A stretch of DNA of 45,541 bases, from assembly GCA_903862245.1 (NCBI GenBank), contig CAIOXL010000097.1, forward strand, positions 1 through 45,541, read 5' to 3'. The first letter of the stretch is position 1. Every line of letters starts with the position of its first letter. Origin of the DNA: an uncultured Geobacteraceae bacterium (GTDB lineage: Bacteria; Desulfobacterota; Desulfuromonadia; Geobacterales; Pseudopelobacteraceae). Below the pieces are notes generated by a model, which had not been told where the DNA came from, did no database searches, and was given only the letters and a program-made list of their open reading frames with translations. Below are positions 24,014 to 31,771 of the stretch, piece after piece. The position numbers were made by a program, and so were the translations under genes.

Positions 24014-25674
24014 CTTTTTTCAGCCGGATGTTCAGCGAGCCAAAACGGCTGATACCAGTTTTGCCGGTCGCCCTGTCATTTTTCGTAATCTTCTCCACAT
24101 TTTCCCGTCCTGGCGTCACGACTGACGGCCAGACGTACCTCCAGATCGCCCGTAACCTGCATTTTGGAATCGGACTTGGCTGGCAGGCCCTGTGGGTTCC
24201 CCCTCTCCATTCAATTCTTGTTGCGCTGGCCGGATGGTTGCCAGGAGTTCCCGACCTGTTGATGGCTTCAGCTATAGTCGGTGCCGTTATGGGGATTCTT
24301 CTTACGGGCGGTGTCTGGCTTCTCGCATCGGAGTGTTTTGGCCGTTCTGTTGCTTTTGGCGCTTCGGTGATTGCCGCACTGTTTCCACATTTTCTCTGGA
24401 TCAGTAAAGCACCGGAGGCCGAATGCACTTATGCGGCCCTTCTTGTCTGCTCCCTCTGGCTGTTTTGCGTGGCCCTTCGCACACAGTCGCCGCGCATGTA
24501 CGTTTTTAGTGGAATTTCCTTCGCGCTTGCCTATATGGCGCGCTCGGAAGGCTTTCTGGTGATGGTCTTCGTCACCGTTGCTGTACTTGTTGTGGACTGG
24601 AACCGCCACAAGCGGTTAAACCTGCTTCGTTTTACCGCCATACTTTTGCTGGCGTTTTTCCTTACCTCACTACCATACTTGCTGTTCCTCAGAAAACATT
24701 ATGAGGGTTGGGTGATCAGCCCGAAATCCACGTATGTGCTCATCTGGATGAAAAGCAGAATTTATCATGACAATGATTTTGGCGAGATTAGCAACGAAGA
24801 TCTGTGGGGCCTTACCGACAGAGGCAAGCTGAAGTGGCAGGTTCCTTCGGGGATCCGAGATGTGGCTTCCTACCTCATGTCTCATCCCGCAAAGAGTGCA
24901 CAGGTCTACTTTAATAATTTGTGTGGTGAAGTTCCCGGCAGAATTCCCAATAACAGTGGTATGGAGAAGTACCCCCAGGTTTTTCCTGTATTTCTGTCCC
25001 TTGCCGCCGTTTTTGCGTCCTTCCGTAAATGGGGTGAACAGTCAGGCCGTGATAAGGCGGTGCTTCTCTCACCCTTTATGATACTTCTTGTTCTCCCCGT
25101 TTTTACTGAAGGGTGGTGGAAGTATTTGGCGCCCTATGCTTCGCTTCTGATCATTCTGGGGTGCGCTGGAATCTGTTTTGGCGTCAGGTTGCTCCTCAAG
25201 AGACTGCCACAATCGACGGCACGTAACTCATCACTCACCATCATGCTGTTACTTGGGCTGTATTTTCGCTTCTCGGCGTTCCCTGTGCACCTTCTGCCAG
25301 CTCCGGACAAGGTAGCCACTGCGCCTACGGAACCATCAGCAGAGATTCTTGAACGCCGTTCCCATGCTGTCGATACAGAAAAGGCGGGGCGCTGGGTCGC
25401 CCAGACCATGGGGCCCGGCCATAATTACATGGTTCCATGGTCAAAATTGATCTATCATCTGGATGGATTGTGGACCGCTACTCCGGTGGCGGATTATCCT
25501 CAGCTACATGCATTTGCCGTGAGTCAGGGGGCAGATATATTTCTTGCGGAGATAGACGGAACTGTGCCGGTGGATGAAATCACCAGGACGCCGCAAGGGC
25601 TTGAATTTATATCAATGTACCGGTCGCCGCAGAGTGGTTACACCGTTGCAATCTATCGTATCACACCGTTATAG
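24010..25674 (+). CDS. Putative GT-C family membrane glycosyltransferase (ArnT/PMT-like)
   Basis: This 554-residue membrane protein starts in the trpF stop (ATGA). About ten hydrophobic segments occupy residues 15-420. The first extracytoplasmic loop carries TTDGQTYLQIARNL, an acidic-residue loop typical of GT-C enzymes that use polyprenyl-phosphate sugars. The last 130 residues are a soluble domain. Such proteins glycosylate lipid A, lipids or proteins at the periplasmic face; acceptor and sugar cannot be read from sequence. Its wording is less GC-biased than its neighbours and it splits trpF from trpB, so it may be a later insertion (inference). Confidence 0.7.
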   Translation: MTFFSRMFSEPKRLIPVLPVALSFFVIFSTFSRPGVTTDGQTYLQIARNLHFGIGLGWQALWVPPLHSILVALAGWLPGVPDLLMASAIVGAVMGILLTGGVWLLASECFGRSVAFGASVIAALFPHFLWISKAPEAECTYAALLVCSLWLFCVALRTQSPRMYVFSGISFALAYMARSEGFLVMVFVTVAVLVVDWNRHKRLNLLRFTAILLLAFFLTSLPYLLFLRKHYEGWVISPKSTYVLIWMKSRIYHDNDFGEISNEDLWGLTDRGKLKWQVPSGIRDVASYLMSHPAKSAQVYFNNLCGEVPGRIPNNSGMEKYPQVFPVFLSLAAVFASFRKWGEQSGRDKAVLLSPFMILLVLPVFTEGWWKYLAPYASLLIILGCAGICFGVRLLLKRLPQSTARNSSLTIMLLLGLYFRFSAFPVHLLPAPDKVATAPTEPSAEILERRSHAVDTEKAGRWVAQTMGPGHNYMVPWSKLIYHLDGLWTATPVADYPQLHAFAVSQGADIFLAEIDGTVPVDEITRTPQGLEFISMYRSPQSGYTVAIYRITPL

Positions 25675-25765
25675 TGGTTGCCGGGCAACTACTGAAAAAC
25701 AGTTGGGCACAATGAGGCATTAGTACACAGCTGTGGCAACAACTACCCATTGAAAAGAGGACATA

Positions 25766-26956
25766 ATGCGTTATCCTGATAAAAACGGCCACTTCGGCCA
25801 GTACGGCGGCCGTTACGTCCCTGAAACCCTCATGCCTGCCCTGCTGGAACTGCAAAGTGCTTACGAGCACTACCGCCATGACCGTGAGTTCAAGCAGGAG
25901 TTCGCCTATTACCTGCGCCAGTATGTCGGCCGCCCGAACCCGCTCTATTTTGCCGAAAAGCTGACAAAAAAACTGGGGGGTGCCCGGATCTATCTCAAGC
26001 GGGAGGACCTGAACCATACCGGTGCGCACAAGATAAACAACACCATCGGCCAGGGACTTCTGGCCCGGCGCATGGGGAAAAAACGGGTCATTGCCGAAAC
26101 CGGCGCCGGCATGCACGGCGTGGCAACCGCCACCGTTGCCGCCCTGTTCGGGATGGCGTGCGAAGTGTTCATGGGGGAAGAGGATACCCGTCGTCAGGCA
26201 CAGAATGTGTTCCGCATGAAACTGCTGGGGGCGACGGTAACGCCGGTCACCGCCGGCACCGCCACGCTGAAGGATGCCATGAACGAGGCGATGCGTAACT
26301 GGGTCACCACCATCCAGGACACGTTTTATGTGATCGGTACGGTGGCAGGACCGCATCCGTACCCCATGATGGTGCGCGACTTTCAATCCGTGATCGGCAG
26401 CGAAGTCAAGCGGCAGCACAAAAAAGTCGAGGGGCGGCTGCCCGATTATCTTGTGGCCTGTGTCGGGGGGGGGAGCAACGCCCTGGGGCTGTTCTACCCG
26501 TTTCTGAACAACCGGAGCGTCAGACTGGTCGGGGTCGAAGCGTCCGGCTACGGCATTGAAACCGGCAAACACGCCGCGCCGCTCTGCGCCGGGTCCCCCG
26601 GCATTCTGCACGGTAACAGGACCTATCTGCTTCAGGATCGTGACGGCCAGATCACCCACGCCCACTCCATCTCCGCCGGCCTCGACTATCCGGGTGTCGG
26701 CCCGGAGCATTCCTGGCTGAAGGATACGGGGCGTGCTGAATACGTCTCCATCACCGATGACGAGGCGCTGGGCGGCTTCAGTACCCTGACCCGAGAAGAG
26801 GGGATAATCCCGGCTCTGGAGTCGTCCCACGCCATCGCCCATGTCCTGAAGCTTGCCCCGACACTGGGTAAGGATGCAACAATCGTCGTCTGCCTGTCGG
26901 GGCGCGGTGACAAGGATATGCATACGGTGGCCGGTGCGCTGGGGTTCGATTTTTAA
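25766..26956 (+). CDS. trpB: Tryptophan synthase beta subunit
   Basis: This 396-residue PLP enzyme joins indole and serine to tryptophan with TrpA. The N-terminus [20 protein letters not shown] is typical of canonical TrpB. The PLP Lys is K89 (GAHKINN), the catalytic Glu is E111 (ETGAGMHG), and the phosphate loop CVGGGSNA and a C-terminal CLSGRGDKD are present. An AAAAGAGGA ribosome site precedes the ATG. TrpA, its partner, is encoded at 7170-7973 on the other strand. A strong terminator follows, so this ends the hom-trp segment. Confidence 0.97.
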   Translation: MRYPDKNGHFGQYGGRYVPETLMPALLELQSAYEHYRHDREFKQEFAYYLRQYVGRPNPLYFAEKLTKKLGGARIYLKREDLNHTGAHKINNTIGQGLLARRMGKKRVIAETGAGMHGVATATVAALFGMACEVFMGEEDTRRQAQNVFRMKLLGATVTPVTAGTATLKDAMNEAMRNWVTTIQDTFYVIGTVAGPHPYPMMVRDFQSVIGSEVKRQHKKVEGRLPDYLVACVGGGSNALGLFYPFLNNRSVRLVGVEASGYGIETGKHAAPLCAGSPGILHGNRTYLLQDRDGQITHAHSISAGLDYPGVGPEHSWLKDTGRAEYVSITDDEALGGFSTLTREEGIIPALESSHAIAHVLKLAPTLGKDATIVVCLSGRGDKDMHTVAGALGFDF

Positions 26957-26984
26957 CTGATGATGTAATACCTTAAGTACCGCT

Positions 26985-27011
26985 AAAAGCCTGAGAAATC
27001 AGGCTTTTTTT
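26985..27011 (+). terminator. Intrinsic terminator after trpB
   Basis: The stem aaaagcctga (26985-26994) / tcaggctttt (26999-27008) with a gaaa tetraloop is followed by a T-run to 27011. Confidence 0.92.
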
Positions 27012-27012
27012 G

Positions 27013-27041
27013 TTGACCGGTGGTGCTGTTTCCGCTATAAG
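27013..27041 (+). promoter_or_regulatory. Promoter for pta
   Basis: TTGACC (27013-27018), a 17-base spacer and TATAAG (27036-27041), 33 bases before the pta ATG, right after the trpB terminator. Hexamers and spacing are both good. Confidence 0.75.
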
Positions 27042-27074
27042 CACACCTGCTGTATACTTCAAAGGAGGCTGAAT

Positions 27075-28079
27075 ATGCATCTTGTTGACCAGATCAAGGA
27101 AAAGGCCAGAAAAAACCTGCAGACGGTTGTGTTGCCGGAGAGTTATGACGAACGAATGCTGTTTGCCGCAGAGAAAATTGTTGCGGAAGGGCTGGCAAAA
27201 ATCGTTGTTCTCGGCGACCCCGCCAAGATTCAGGCCGAAGCTGCCGCCAAGGGGATCAACCTGGCCGGTGTTGAACTGCTGAATCCGGCGACATCGCCAA
27301 AGCTCGATGCCTACGTAGCCGATCTGGTCGAACTGCGCAAAAGCAAGGGATTGACCGCCGATGAGGCCAGAAAAATCCTTACGGCTGCCGATAATCTGTA
27401 TTACGCCGGCATGATGGTTCGCAGCGGCGATGCCGGCGGTGAAGTGGCCGGGGCAACCGGGACAACCGGTAACGTTTTGAAGGCGGCCTTCCAGACCGTC
27501 GGCCCGGCCGCCGGCATAAAAACAGTTTCCTCATTCTTTCTGATGGTTACCAAAAACCCCGGCTTCGGCGAAAATGGCATCGTTCTCTTCGCCGACTGCG
27601 CCGTCAACCCCAATCCGGATGCTCATGCACTGGCGGATATCGCGGTGGCAACCGCCGGAAACTGCACGGCGTTTCTCGATGTGGAGCCCCGCGTTGCCAT
27701 GCTTTCCTTCTCCACCAAGGGGAGTGCCAGTCACCCCGATTGCGACAAGGTGATAAAGGCGCTGGAGATCGCCCGGCAGATGAGGCCGGAACTGCAGATT
27801 GACGGCGAACTGCAGGCCGACGCGGCTCTGCTCCCCTCAGTCGGGAGCAAAAAAGCACCCGGCAGCACGGTGGCCGGCAGGGCAAATGTCCTGATCTTTC
27901 CCGATCTGGACGCTGCCAACATCGGCTACAAACTGGTGGAGCGGGTCGCCGGTGCCGAAGCGGTCGGACCGATCATTCAGGGGTTGGCCAAGCCGGTCAA
28001 TGACCTTTCCCGTGGCTGTTCGATTGATGATATCGTCAATGTTACCGCCATTACGGCGGTGCAGGCGGCACAGGGATAG
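27075..28079 (+). CDS. pta: Phosphate acetyltransferase
   Basis: This 334-residue enzyme interconverts acetyl-CoA and acetyl phosphate. It is the short, catalytic-domain-only form (E. coli Pta is over 700 residues with extra N-domains). Conserved parts: [15 protein letters not shown] near the N-terminus, the [18 protein letters not shown] segment, [15 protein letters not shown], and the C-terminal [18 protein letters not shown] plus PINDLSRG-like ([10 protein letters not shown]). An AAAGGAGG ribosome site precedes the ATG. Acetate kinase, usually the next gene, is absent here; the following 900 bases are a toxin-antitoxin cassette. Confidence 0.95.
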   Translation: MHLVDQIKEKARKNLQTVVLPESYDERMLFAAEKIVAEGLAKIVVLGDPAKIQAEAAAKGINLAGVELLNPATSPKLDAYVADLVELRKSKGLTADEARKILTAADNLYYAGMMVRSGDAGGEVAGATGTTGNVLKAAFQTVGPAAGIKTVSSFFLMVTKNPGFGENGIVLFADCAVNPNPDAHALADIAVATAGNCTAFLDVEPRVAMLSFSTKGSASHPDCDKVIKALEIARQMRPELQIDGELQADAALLPSVGSKKAPGSTVAGRANVLIFPDLDAANIGYKLVERVAGAEAVGPIIQGLAKPVNDLSRGCSIDDIVNVTAITAVQAAQG

Positions 28080-28094
28080 ATTTTACCTGTTACA

Positions 28095-28147
28095 ACGACA
28101 AAAGGCGCACTCGGTAGATGCAAGCCGGTCGGTTAATGTGTTGAAAA
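28095..28147 (+). repeat. Left inverted repeat (53 bp) of the MazEF cassette
   Basis: It begins acgacaaaaggcgcactc and ends gtgttgaaaa. It matches the reverse complement of 28936-28988 at 44 of 53 positions; seven of the nine differences are the heptamer ggtagat, which is itself reverse-complemented (atctacc) in the other copy. It starts 16 bases after the pta stop. Confidence 0.8.
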
Positions 28148-28162
28148 TTCTTTTCGTAAATG

Positions 28163-28191
28163 TTGACAATTTTGTCACTGGTGTCTAAACT
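28163..28191 (+). promoter_or_regulatory. Promoter of the MazEF-type operon
   Basis: A perfect TTGACA (28163-28168), a 17-base spacer and TAAACT (28186-28191). The -10 lies inside the palindrome at 28182-28202. Confidence 0.75.
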
Positions 28192-28219
28192 ATGTTTAGA
28201 CAGTATAGACAGTATAGAC
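28182..28219 (+). promoter_or_regulatory. Operator: palindrome plus direct repeats before mazE
   Basis: TGTCTAAAC-TAT-GTTTAGACA (28182-28202) is a perfect 9-bp palindrome; its right half flows into two copies of the 9-mer tatagacag. It overlaps the -10, as expected for a site where the antitoxin, or the antitoxin-toxin complex, represses its own operon. Confidence 0.75.
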
Positions 28220-28235
28220 AGAGGAGGATATTATT

Positions 28236-28487
28236 ATGCGAACAGAGACGGTTCTTGACATTAAACAGTGGGGTAATAATTTAGGGGTGAGGCTACCACG
28301 AGCGGTTGCCAGTGCCGCACATTTACACTGTAACCAACGCGTAAAGATCGCAGTAGAAAAAGGCCGCGTAATAATATCGCCGGTTGCAGAAACTCCGACA
28401 TTAGCAGAGATGATTGCTTCTTTTGATCCTGCTCGTCATGGCGCAGAAGTTATGATCACTGAGCCTGTCGGAGCGGAAATATGGTAA
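28236..28487 (+). CDS. MazE-like AbrB-type antitoxin
   Basis: This 83-residue protein has a swapped-hairpin AbrB/MazE DNA-binding domain at residues 5-50 (IKQWGNNLGVRLPRAVASAA). A flexible acidic tail (PTLAEMIASFDPARHGAE) would be expected to wrap the toxin. The GAGGAGG ribosome site is strong. It overlaps the toxin start by seven bases, so expression is coupled. The upstream palindrome and direct repeats fit autoregulation. The pair lies between 53-bp inverted repeats, which suggests that it moves or moved as a unit. Confidence 0.9.
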   Translation: MRTETVLDIKQWGNNLGVRLPRAVASAAHLHCNQRVKIAVEKGRVIISPVAETPTLAEMIASFDPARHGAEVMITEPVGAEIW

Positions 28488-28876
28488 ATACAAACGTATC
28501 AGAAGAATTGGAATGGGTGCCAGACAGACAAGATATTGTTTGGATCAATTGTAACCCACAGGCCGGTAATGAGATGCGAGACATGCATCCATTTTTGGTG
28601 CTGTCTCCTCGCGATTTTAATAAAGCGACTTCGCTGATCATAGGCTTGCCAATGACTACTGCGGAGTACAATGCTGATAATTTATTTGCCGTTGCTGTAG
28701 GAAATGCAACTAAAGGCAAGAATACTGTCAAAATAAGTTATGTGCTTTGCCAACAACCAAAGTCATTTGATTGGCAAAACAGAAAGTGTCGGTCTCACCC
28801 ACTGAAGCGCCTCTCTGATGAATCTTTCACCGAATGCTGTGCTCGCCTTAACAGAATTATACAGCTTGTACCGTAA
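28481..28876 (+). CDS. MazF/PemK-family endoribonuclease toxin
   Basis: This 131-residue protein is in the MazF family, whose members cut mRNA at short motifs. WVPDRQDIVWINCNPQAG followed by HPFLVLSPRDFN is the standard MazF opening, and later LIIGLPMTT is the central strand. The C-terminal segment holds the helix RLSDESFTECCARLNRII. It begins inside the mazE stop region. An N-terminal lead of about 12 residues precedes the usual MazF start. The target sequence cannot be predicted. The 60 bases after it, before the right inverted repeat, hold no gene. Confidence 0.9.
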   Translation: MVNTNVSEELEWVPDRQDIVWINCNPQAGNEMRDMHPFLVLSPRDFNKATSLIIGLPMTTAEYNADNLFAVAVGNATKGKNTVKISYVLCQQPKSFDWQNRKCRSHPLKRLSDESFTECCARLNRIIQLVP

Positions 28877-28935
28877 CCGAGAATATCTCACAGTAAAAGA
28901 CCATTTACCATGGCCTTTTTGCAGGCTAAGTTCAC

Positions 28936-28988
28936 TTTTCAACACCTTATCCGACCGGCTTGCGGTAGATGAGTGCGCCTTTTGTCGT
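28936..28988 (-). repeat. Right inverted repeat (53 bp) of the MazEF cassette
   Basis: It is the reverse-complement partner of 28095-28147 (44/53 identical), with the central heptamer flipped. No target-site duplication is obvious outside the pair. The unknown minus-strand gene ends 15 bases further on. Confidence 0.8.
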
Positions 28989-29002
28989 ATATGGAGGGAC
29001 AT

Positions 29003-29407
29003 CTACAGGTCCCCGGTCATCTCCTGCAGCAGGTAGAGCTTGACGTTGACCTTCCGGACGCACTCCACCACCTCCCGCAGTCGCTCCTCATCAAGCCCGC
29101 ACTCCTCCTCAATCCCCTGAAACCACCGATATCCCTTGGGGAGCGGGGTCAATGAACCATCCCGGAGCAGCATGGCATCCACCAGATCGTTGACCCGCCC
29201 CGTGGCTTCCCAGGGGTCCCGGTAGTTGAACTGGCGCGCCACGACGTGCATCCCCATACCGTTGGGAAAAATAGCCTTCACTTCAAAGGAAAACTCGCGC
29301 GGGGCGCTGTAGCTGTCACTTCGCCCGGAACGCACCATGACTTCGGCACCTGCCTCCTTCAACAGTTCTCCGACCGATTCCGCTGTCATTGCCGTATATG
29401 TTTCCAT
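29003..29407 (-). CDS. Unknown small protein linked to the MoxR/VWA pair
   Basis: ATG 29407 (METYTAMTAE) has a GGAG site eight bases upstream; a TTG two codons earlier is less likely. The 134-residue product is soluble, with no signal peptide, no TM and no Cys pair pattern (two Cys, in EEECGL and VECVRK). It is mixed alpha/beta with a conserved-looking FSFEVKAIFPNGMGMHVVARQFNYRD block. I do not recognise a family. It starts two bases after the VWA stop, so it belongs to the MoxR-VWA operon and may be a client or adaptor of the ATPase (inference). Confidence 0.75.
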   Translation of the reverse strand: METYTAMTAESVGELLKEAGAEVMVRSGRSDSYSAPREFSFEVKAIFPNGMGMHVVARQFNYRDPWEATGRVNDLVDAMLLRDGSLTPLPKGYRWFQGIEEECGLDEERLREVVECVRKVNVKLYLLQEMTGDL

Positions 29408-29409
29408 GT

Positions 29410-30582
29410 TCAAATCTCCATTCGTAATTCTACACCCCAGGGTGCCGGACGCTCACCTTCGGCGGTCAATACCCACAAGGTTGGAAACGCCATGGCTTCC
29501 GGCGTCGGTCCGATGCCGTCAGTGAGGTAGATCACCGCTGCCGGCAGCGGATGCATGGTTTTTGCGTAGTCGAACAGCGGCCGCAGATCGGTGAAGCCGC
29601 CGCCGTCATAGCGCTCGATCACACCCGGTGCACCGGTGAATGAGGTGATCTGCTGGATACGGCTGTTGGCATACAGTACGGTGATGGCGGCTTCACGGCC
29701 AGAAGCTATCTGGAGCAGTTCCCGGGCAAATGCTTCCCGCAGGGGGACACTGTTGGTGGAGTCGCTGACGTCAACGCCGATCAGCAGGGTGAGGCGCCGC
29801 CGTTTTCTGATGCCGGGTGTGGTGTGGTCAAAGCGGCGGTGTTCCCGCATCCACGAGCTCCTGCGGCCGGTACGGCCAGCGGTAGCCATGAATTGGCGCA
29901 GAATCTGGCGCCAGGGGAGGGGAGAGGGGCTGAGCAGGCTCTGCACAACCTTCCGGAGTTCGGCCGGTGTTTCGCCATCGCTTCCTCTCAAGCTGTCTCT
30001 GGTAATTGCCCGCACCGTTTCCTCCGCCAGTGGCAGCGGTGTGCTGTCAGCATCGCCCCAGAGGCCGTGAATGTCTATGGTCGTCTCCGGTCCGTCCCCA
30101 TGACCTTCGCCGGCCGCGCCCCGCTCGGAACATTCTGCGTTGCCGTAGCCGCTGCCGTCCAGATTGCCGGCGTCAAACGGGGGGACCAGCTGCTGGTAAT
30201 ACTCCTCCGCCGCCAGTCCCTCCGGAGCACCGTACAGCCCCGGGAGGAGTGCATCGTCCGGAAGGTCGGCGATGCCCGGGTTGATCGCCAGATCGCAGGC
30301 GATATCCCAGTCATGCTGGTTGCGCCCTTTGCGGCGCAGCGGATGGAGGTGGAGCAGGTGCTTGACCAGATGCTCCAGCAGCGCGCGCTGCTGCGATGCC
30401 GCCAGGGCGGTGAAACGGAGCGGGTCAACGGCCAGGAAGGGGATGCCGTCACGGACGGTGATGCCGGCCGCCTTGCCGTCCAGCGTGCGGAGTTCGCGCC
30501 GCAGGTTGAGGATGAAATGGCCGTAGAACGGCCGTTCGCGCAGCAGGCGCACTACGGCGTTTTCAAGTGATCCGCTGTTCAT
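29410..30582 (-). CDS. DUF2201-type VWA protein with putative metallopeptidase-like N-domain
   Basis: This 390-residue soluble protein resembles the DUF2201 group: an N-terminal domain with a His-rich helix (EHLVKHLLHLH at 70-80) where relatives carry an HExxH-like site, then HDWDIACDLAINPGI. A C-terminal von Willebrand A domain has the MIDAS motif D271-V-S-D-S275. The HExxH form is not intact here, so peptidase activity is doubtful. VWA proteins of this sort act as partners of MoxR AAA+ ATPases. The start overlaps the MoxR stop by four bases, and the small unknown gene follows after two bases. Confidence 0.85.
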   Translation of the reverse strand: MNSGSLENAVVRLLRERPFYGHFILNLRRELRTLDGKAAGITVRDGIPFLAVDPLRFTALAASQQRALLEHLVKHLLHLHPLRRKGRNQHDWDIACDLAINPGIADLPDDALLPGLYGAPEGLAAEEYYQQLVPPFDAGNLDGSGYGNAECSERGAAGEGHGDGPETTIDIHGLWGDADSTPLPLAEETVRAITRDSLRGSDGETPAELRKVVQSLLSPSPLPWRQILRQFMATAGRTGRRSSWMREHRRFDHTTPGIRKRRRLTLLIGVDVSDSTNSVPLREAFARELLQIASGREAAITVLYANSRIQQITSFTGAPGVIERYDGGGFTDLRPLFDYAKTMHPLPAAVIYLTDGIGPTPEAMAFPTLWVLTAEGERPAPWGVELRMEI

Positions 30583-31637
30583 GCCTCACGGGAAATGGTC
30601 TGAATGGCGTCGAACACCACGCTGTCGTATTTGTCCTGGGCGATACCCAGGGCTACCTCGGGGATTTTGAGCAGCGATTTGACAAAACCAAAGCGGAGGT
30701 CGCGCGGCAGTACGGCGATGTAGGCAACCAGATTGGCCTCCTGCACCGGTTCCAGTGCGGGGGAAACCTGCAGGGTGGCGATCAGGTCATTAACCGTCGC
30801 TGCCTGGACATCATCTCTCTGCCCTGCCGCCCGCTCGGCAACCACTGCCCAGTCATTGAGCACCTCCGCTGCGGTCACCGGTCGCCCCTTGCGGTCGGCC
30901 AGCCAGCGCATGAAGGTGATGGCCGCTTCCTTGCCGACGATGCCGGCGTATACTTCCATCTCCAGATCACCGGGAAAACGGCAGCAGCTGCGCAGGGTGC
31001 TGACCATCTCCCACCCCCGCTCGGTCGGTTCAACCTGCAGCTCCATCGGTGCTCCCTGTCGGGCCAGCATACCGGAACTGCCGGCCAGGAACTGCCGCAC
31101 GTCACCGGACAGTTCGCGCTGCGCCGCATAGCGCGCCCAGCAGCGGTAATCGGTTTCGACGAACAGCATCACCATCCGGTCGATCAGGGCGCGATCCAGA
31201 GTGGCCACCTGATAGGTGCCGTCAGGGGGGTTGATACTGACCACCACCTTGTGCCGCTTGGACAGGTGGTGGGTGTGCAGTGAACGGTGCAGCCCCTCCG
31301 CCGGCGGTTCCACAAACTGAAAAATTGCCTGCAGGGTGTCTTCCTGCTGGGCCCGGTTTAGCTCGTCGCAGTGAACCACGGTTGGCGGATCATCATCGCC
31401 GGGCCACCACGACGGTCGGGACCAGTGCATGACGGTGCCCTCGCGGAAGGGAATCCCCACCAGGTCACCAACTTCCATCTGGCCCAGGCGCAGCGACACG
31501 TAGTTCCGGTCAATCTCACGGCAGGCCTGAATGATCCCGGCGCTTTTGCCGACCCCGCGATGGCCGACCACGCAGGGGGTCAGATCGGTTTTAGTGATGA
31601 TTTCCTTGATGACGATTTTCATCTGTTCGATATTCAT
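30579..31637 (-). CDS. MoxR-family AAA+ ATPase
   Basis: This 352-residue ATPase has Walker A GHRGVGKS (25-32), Walker B VVHCDELNRA (D91-E92), a sensor-1 Asn in VVVSINPPDG and an Arg-finger region (LDRALIDRM). MoxR ATPases pair with VWA proteins to remodel or activate protein complexes; the VWA gene overlaps its stop by four bases. The third gene of the unit is unknown. Substrate cannot be told. Upstream, a 113-bp palindrome separates it from queC. Confidence 0.9.
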   Translation of the reverse strand: MNIEQMKIVIKEIITKTDLTPCVVGHRGVGKSAGIIQACREIDRNYVSLRLGQMEVGDLVGIPFREGTVMHWSRPSWWPGDDDPPTVVHCDELNRAQQEDTLQAIFQFVEPPAEGLHRSLHTHHLSKRHKVVVSINPPDGTYQVATLDRALIDRMVMLFVETDYRCWARYAAQRELSGDVRQFLAGSSGMLARQGAPMELQVEPTERGWEMVSTLRSCCRFPGDLEMEVYAGIVGKEAAITFMRWLADRKGRPVTAAEVLNDWAVVAERAAGQRDDVQAATVNDLIATLQVSPALEPVQEANLVAYIAVLPRDLRFGFVKSLLKIPEVALGIAQDKYDSVVFDAIQTISREA

Positions 31638-31654
31638 AGCAGCCTCTTATGCCT

Positions 31655-31767
31655 ATTCCATTTCAAAGCCCTCTCTTCGTTGGCTCGTCATCGGCTCCTC
31701 AACGTACTATCTGTACGCCTCCGTCGCCGATTTCCTCGCCGCCTTGAGATCATCTTTGAACTGGAAT
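31655..31767. repeat. 113-bp palindromic element between queC and the MoxR gene
   Basis: Ends attccatttcaaag (31655-31668) and ctttgaactggaat (31754-31767) pair, the centre cgtac-tatct-gtacg pairs, and the arms between match imperfectly. On the minus strand the core reads aaatcggcgacggaggcgtac. It shares acggaggcgtac with the centre of the 170-bp elements at 6991 and 44171, so the families are related. The right end comes within 5 bases of the queC stop. Confidence 0.7.
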
Positions 31768-31771
31768 TGGA

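Noticed and set aside
25661-26923. 420-codon minus-strand frame over trpB
   Set aside because: It is antisense to a canonical trpB with all catalytic motifs. The translation is His/Gly/Gln-rich, as expected from a shadow frame.
28095-28988. Inverted repeats considered as integron attC sites
   Set aside because: No core sites of the GTTRRRY/RYYYAAC type and no integrase were found; the pair is inverted rather than direct.
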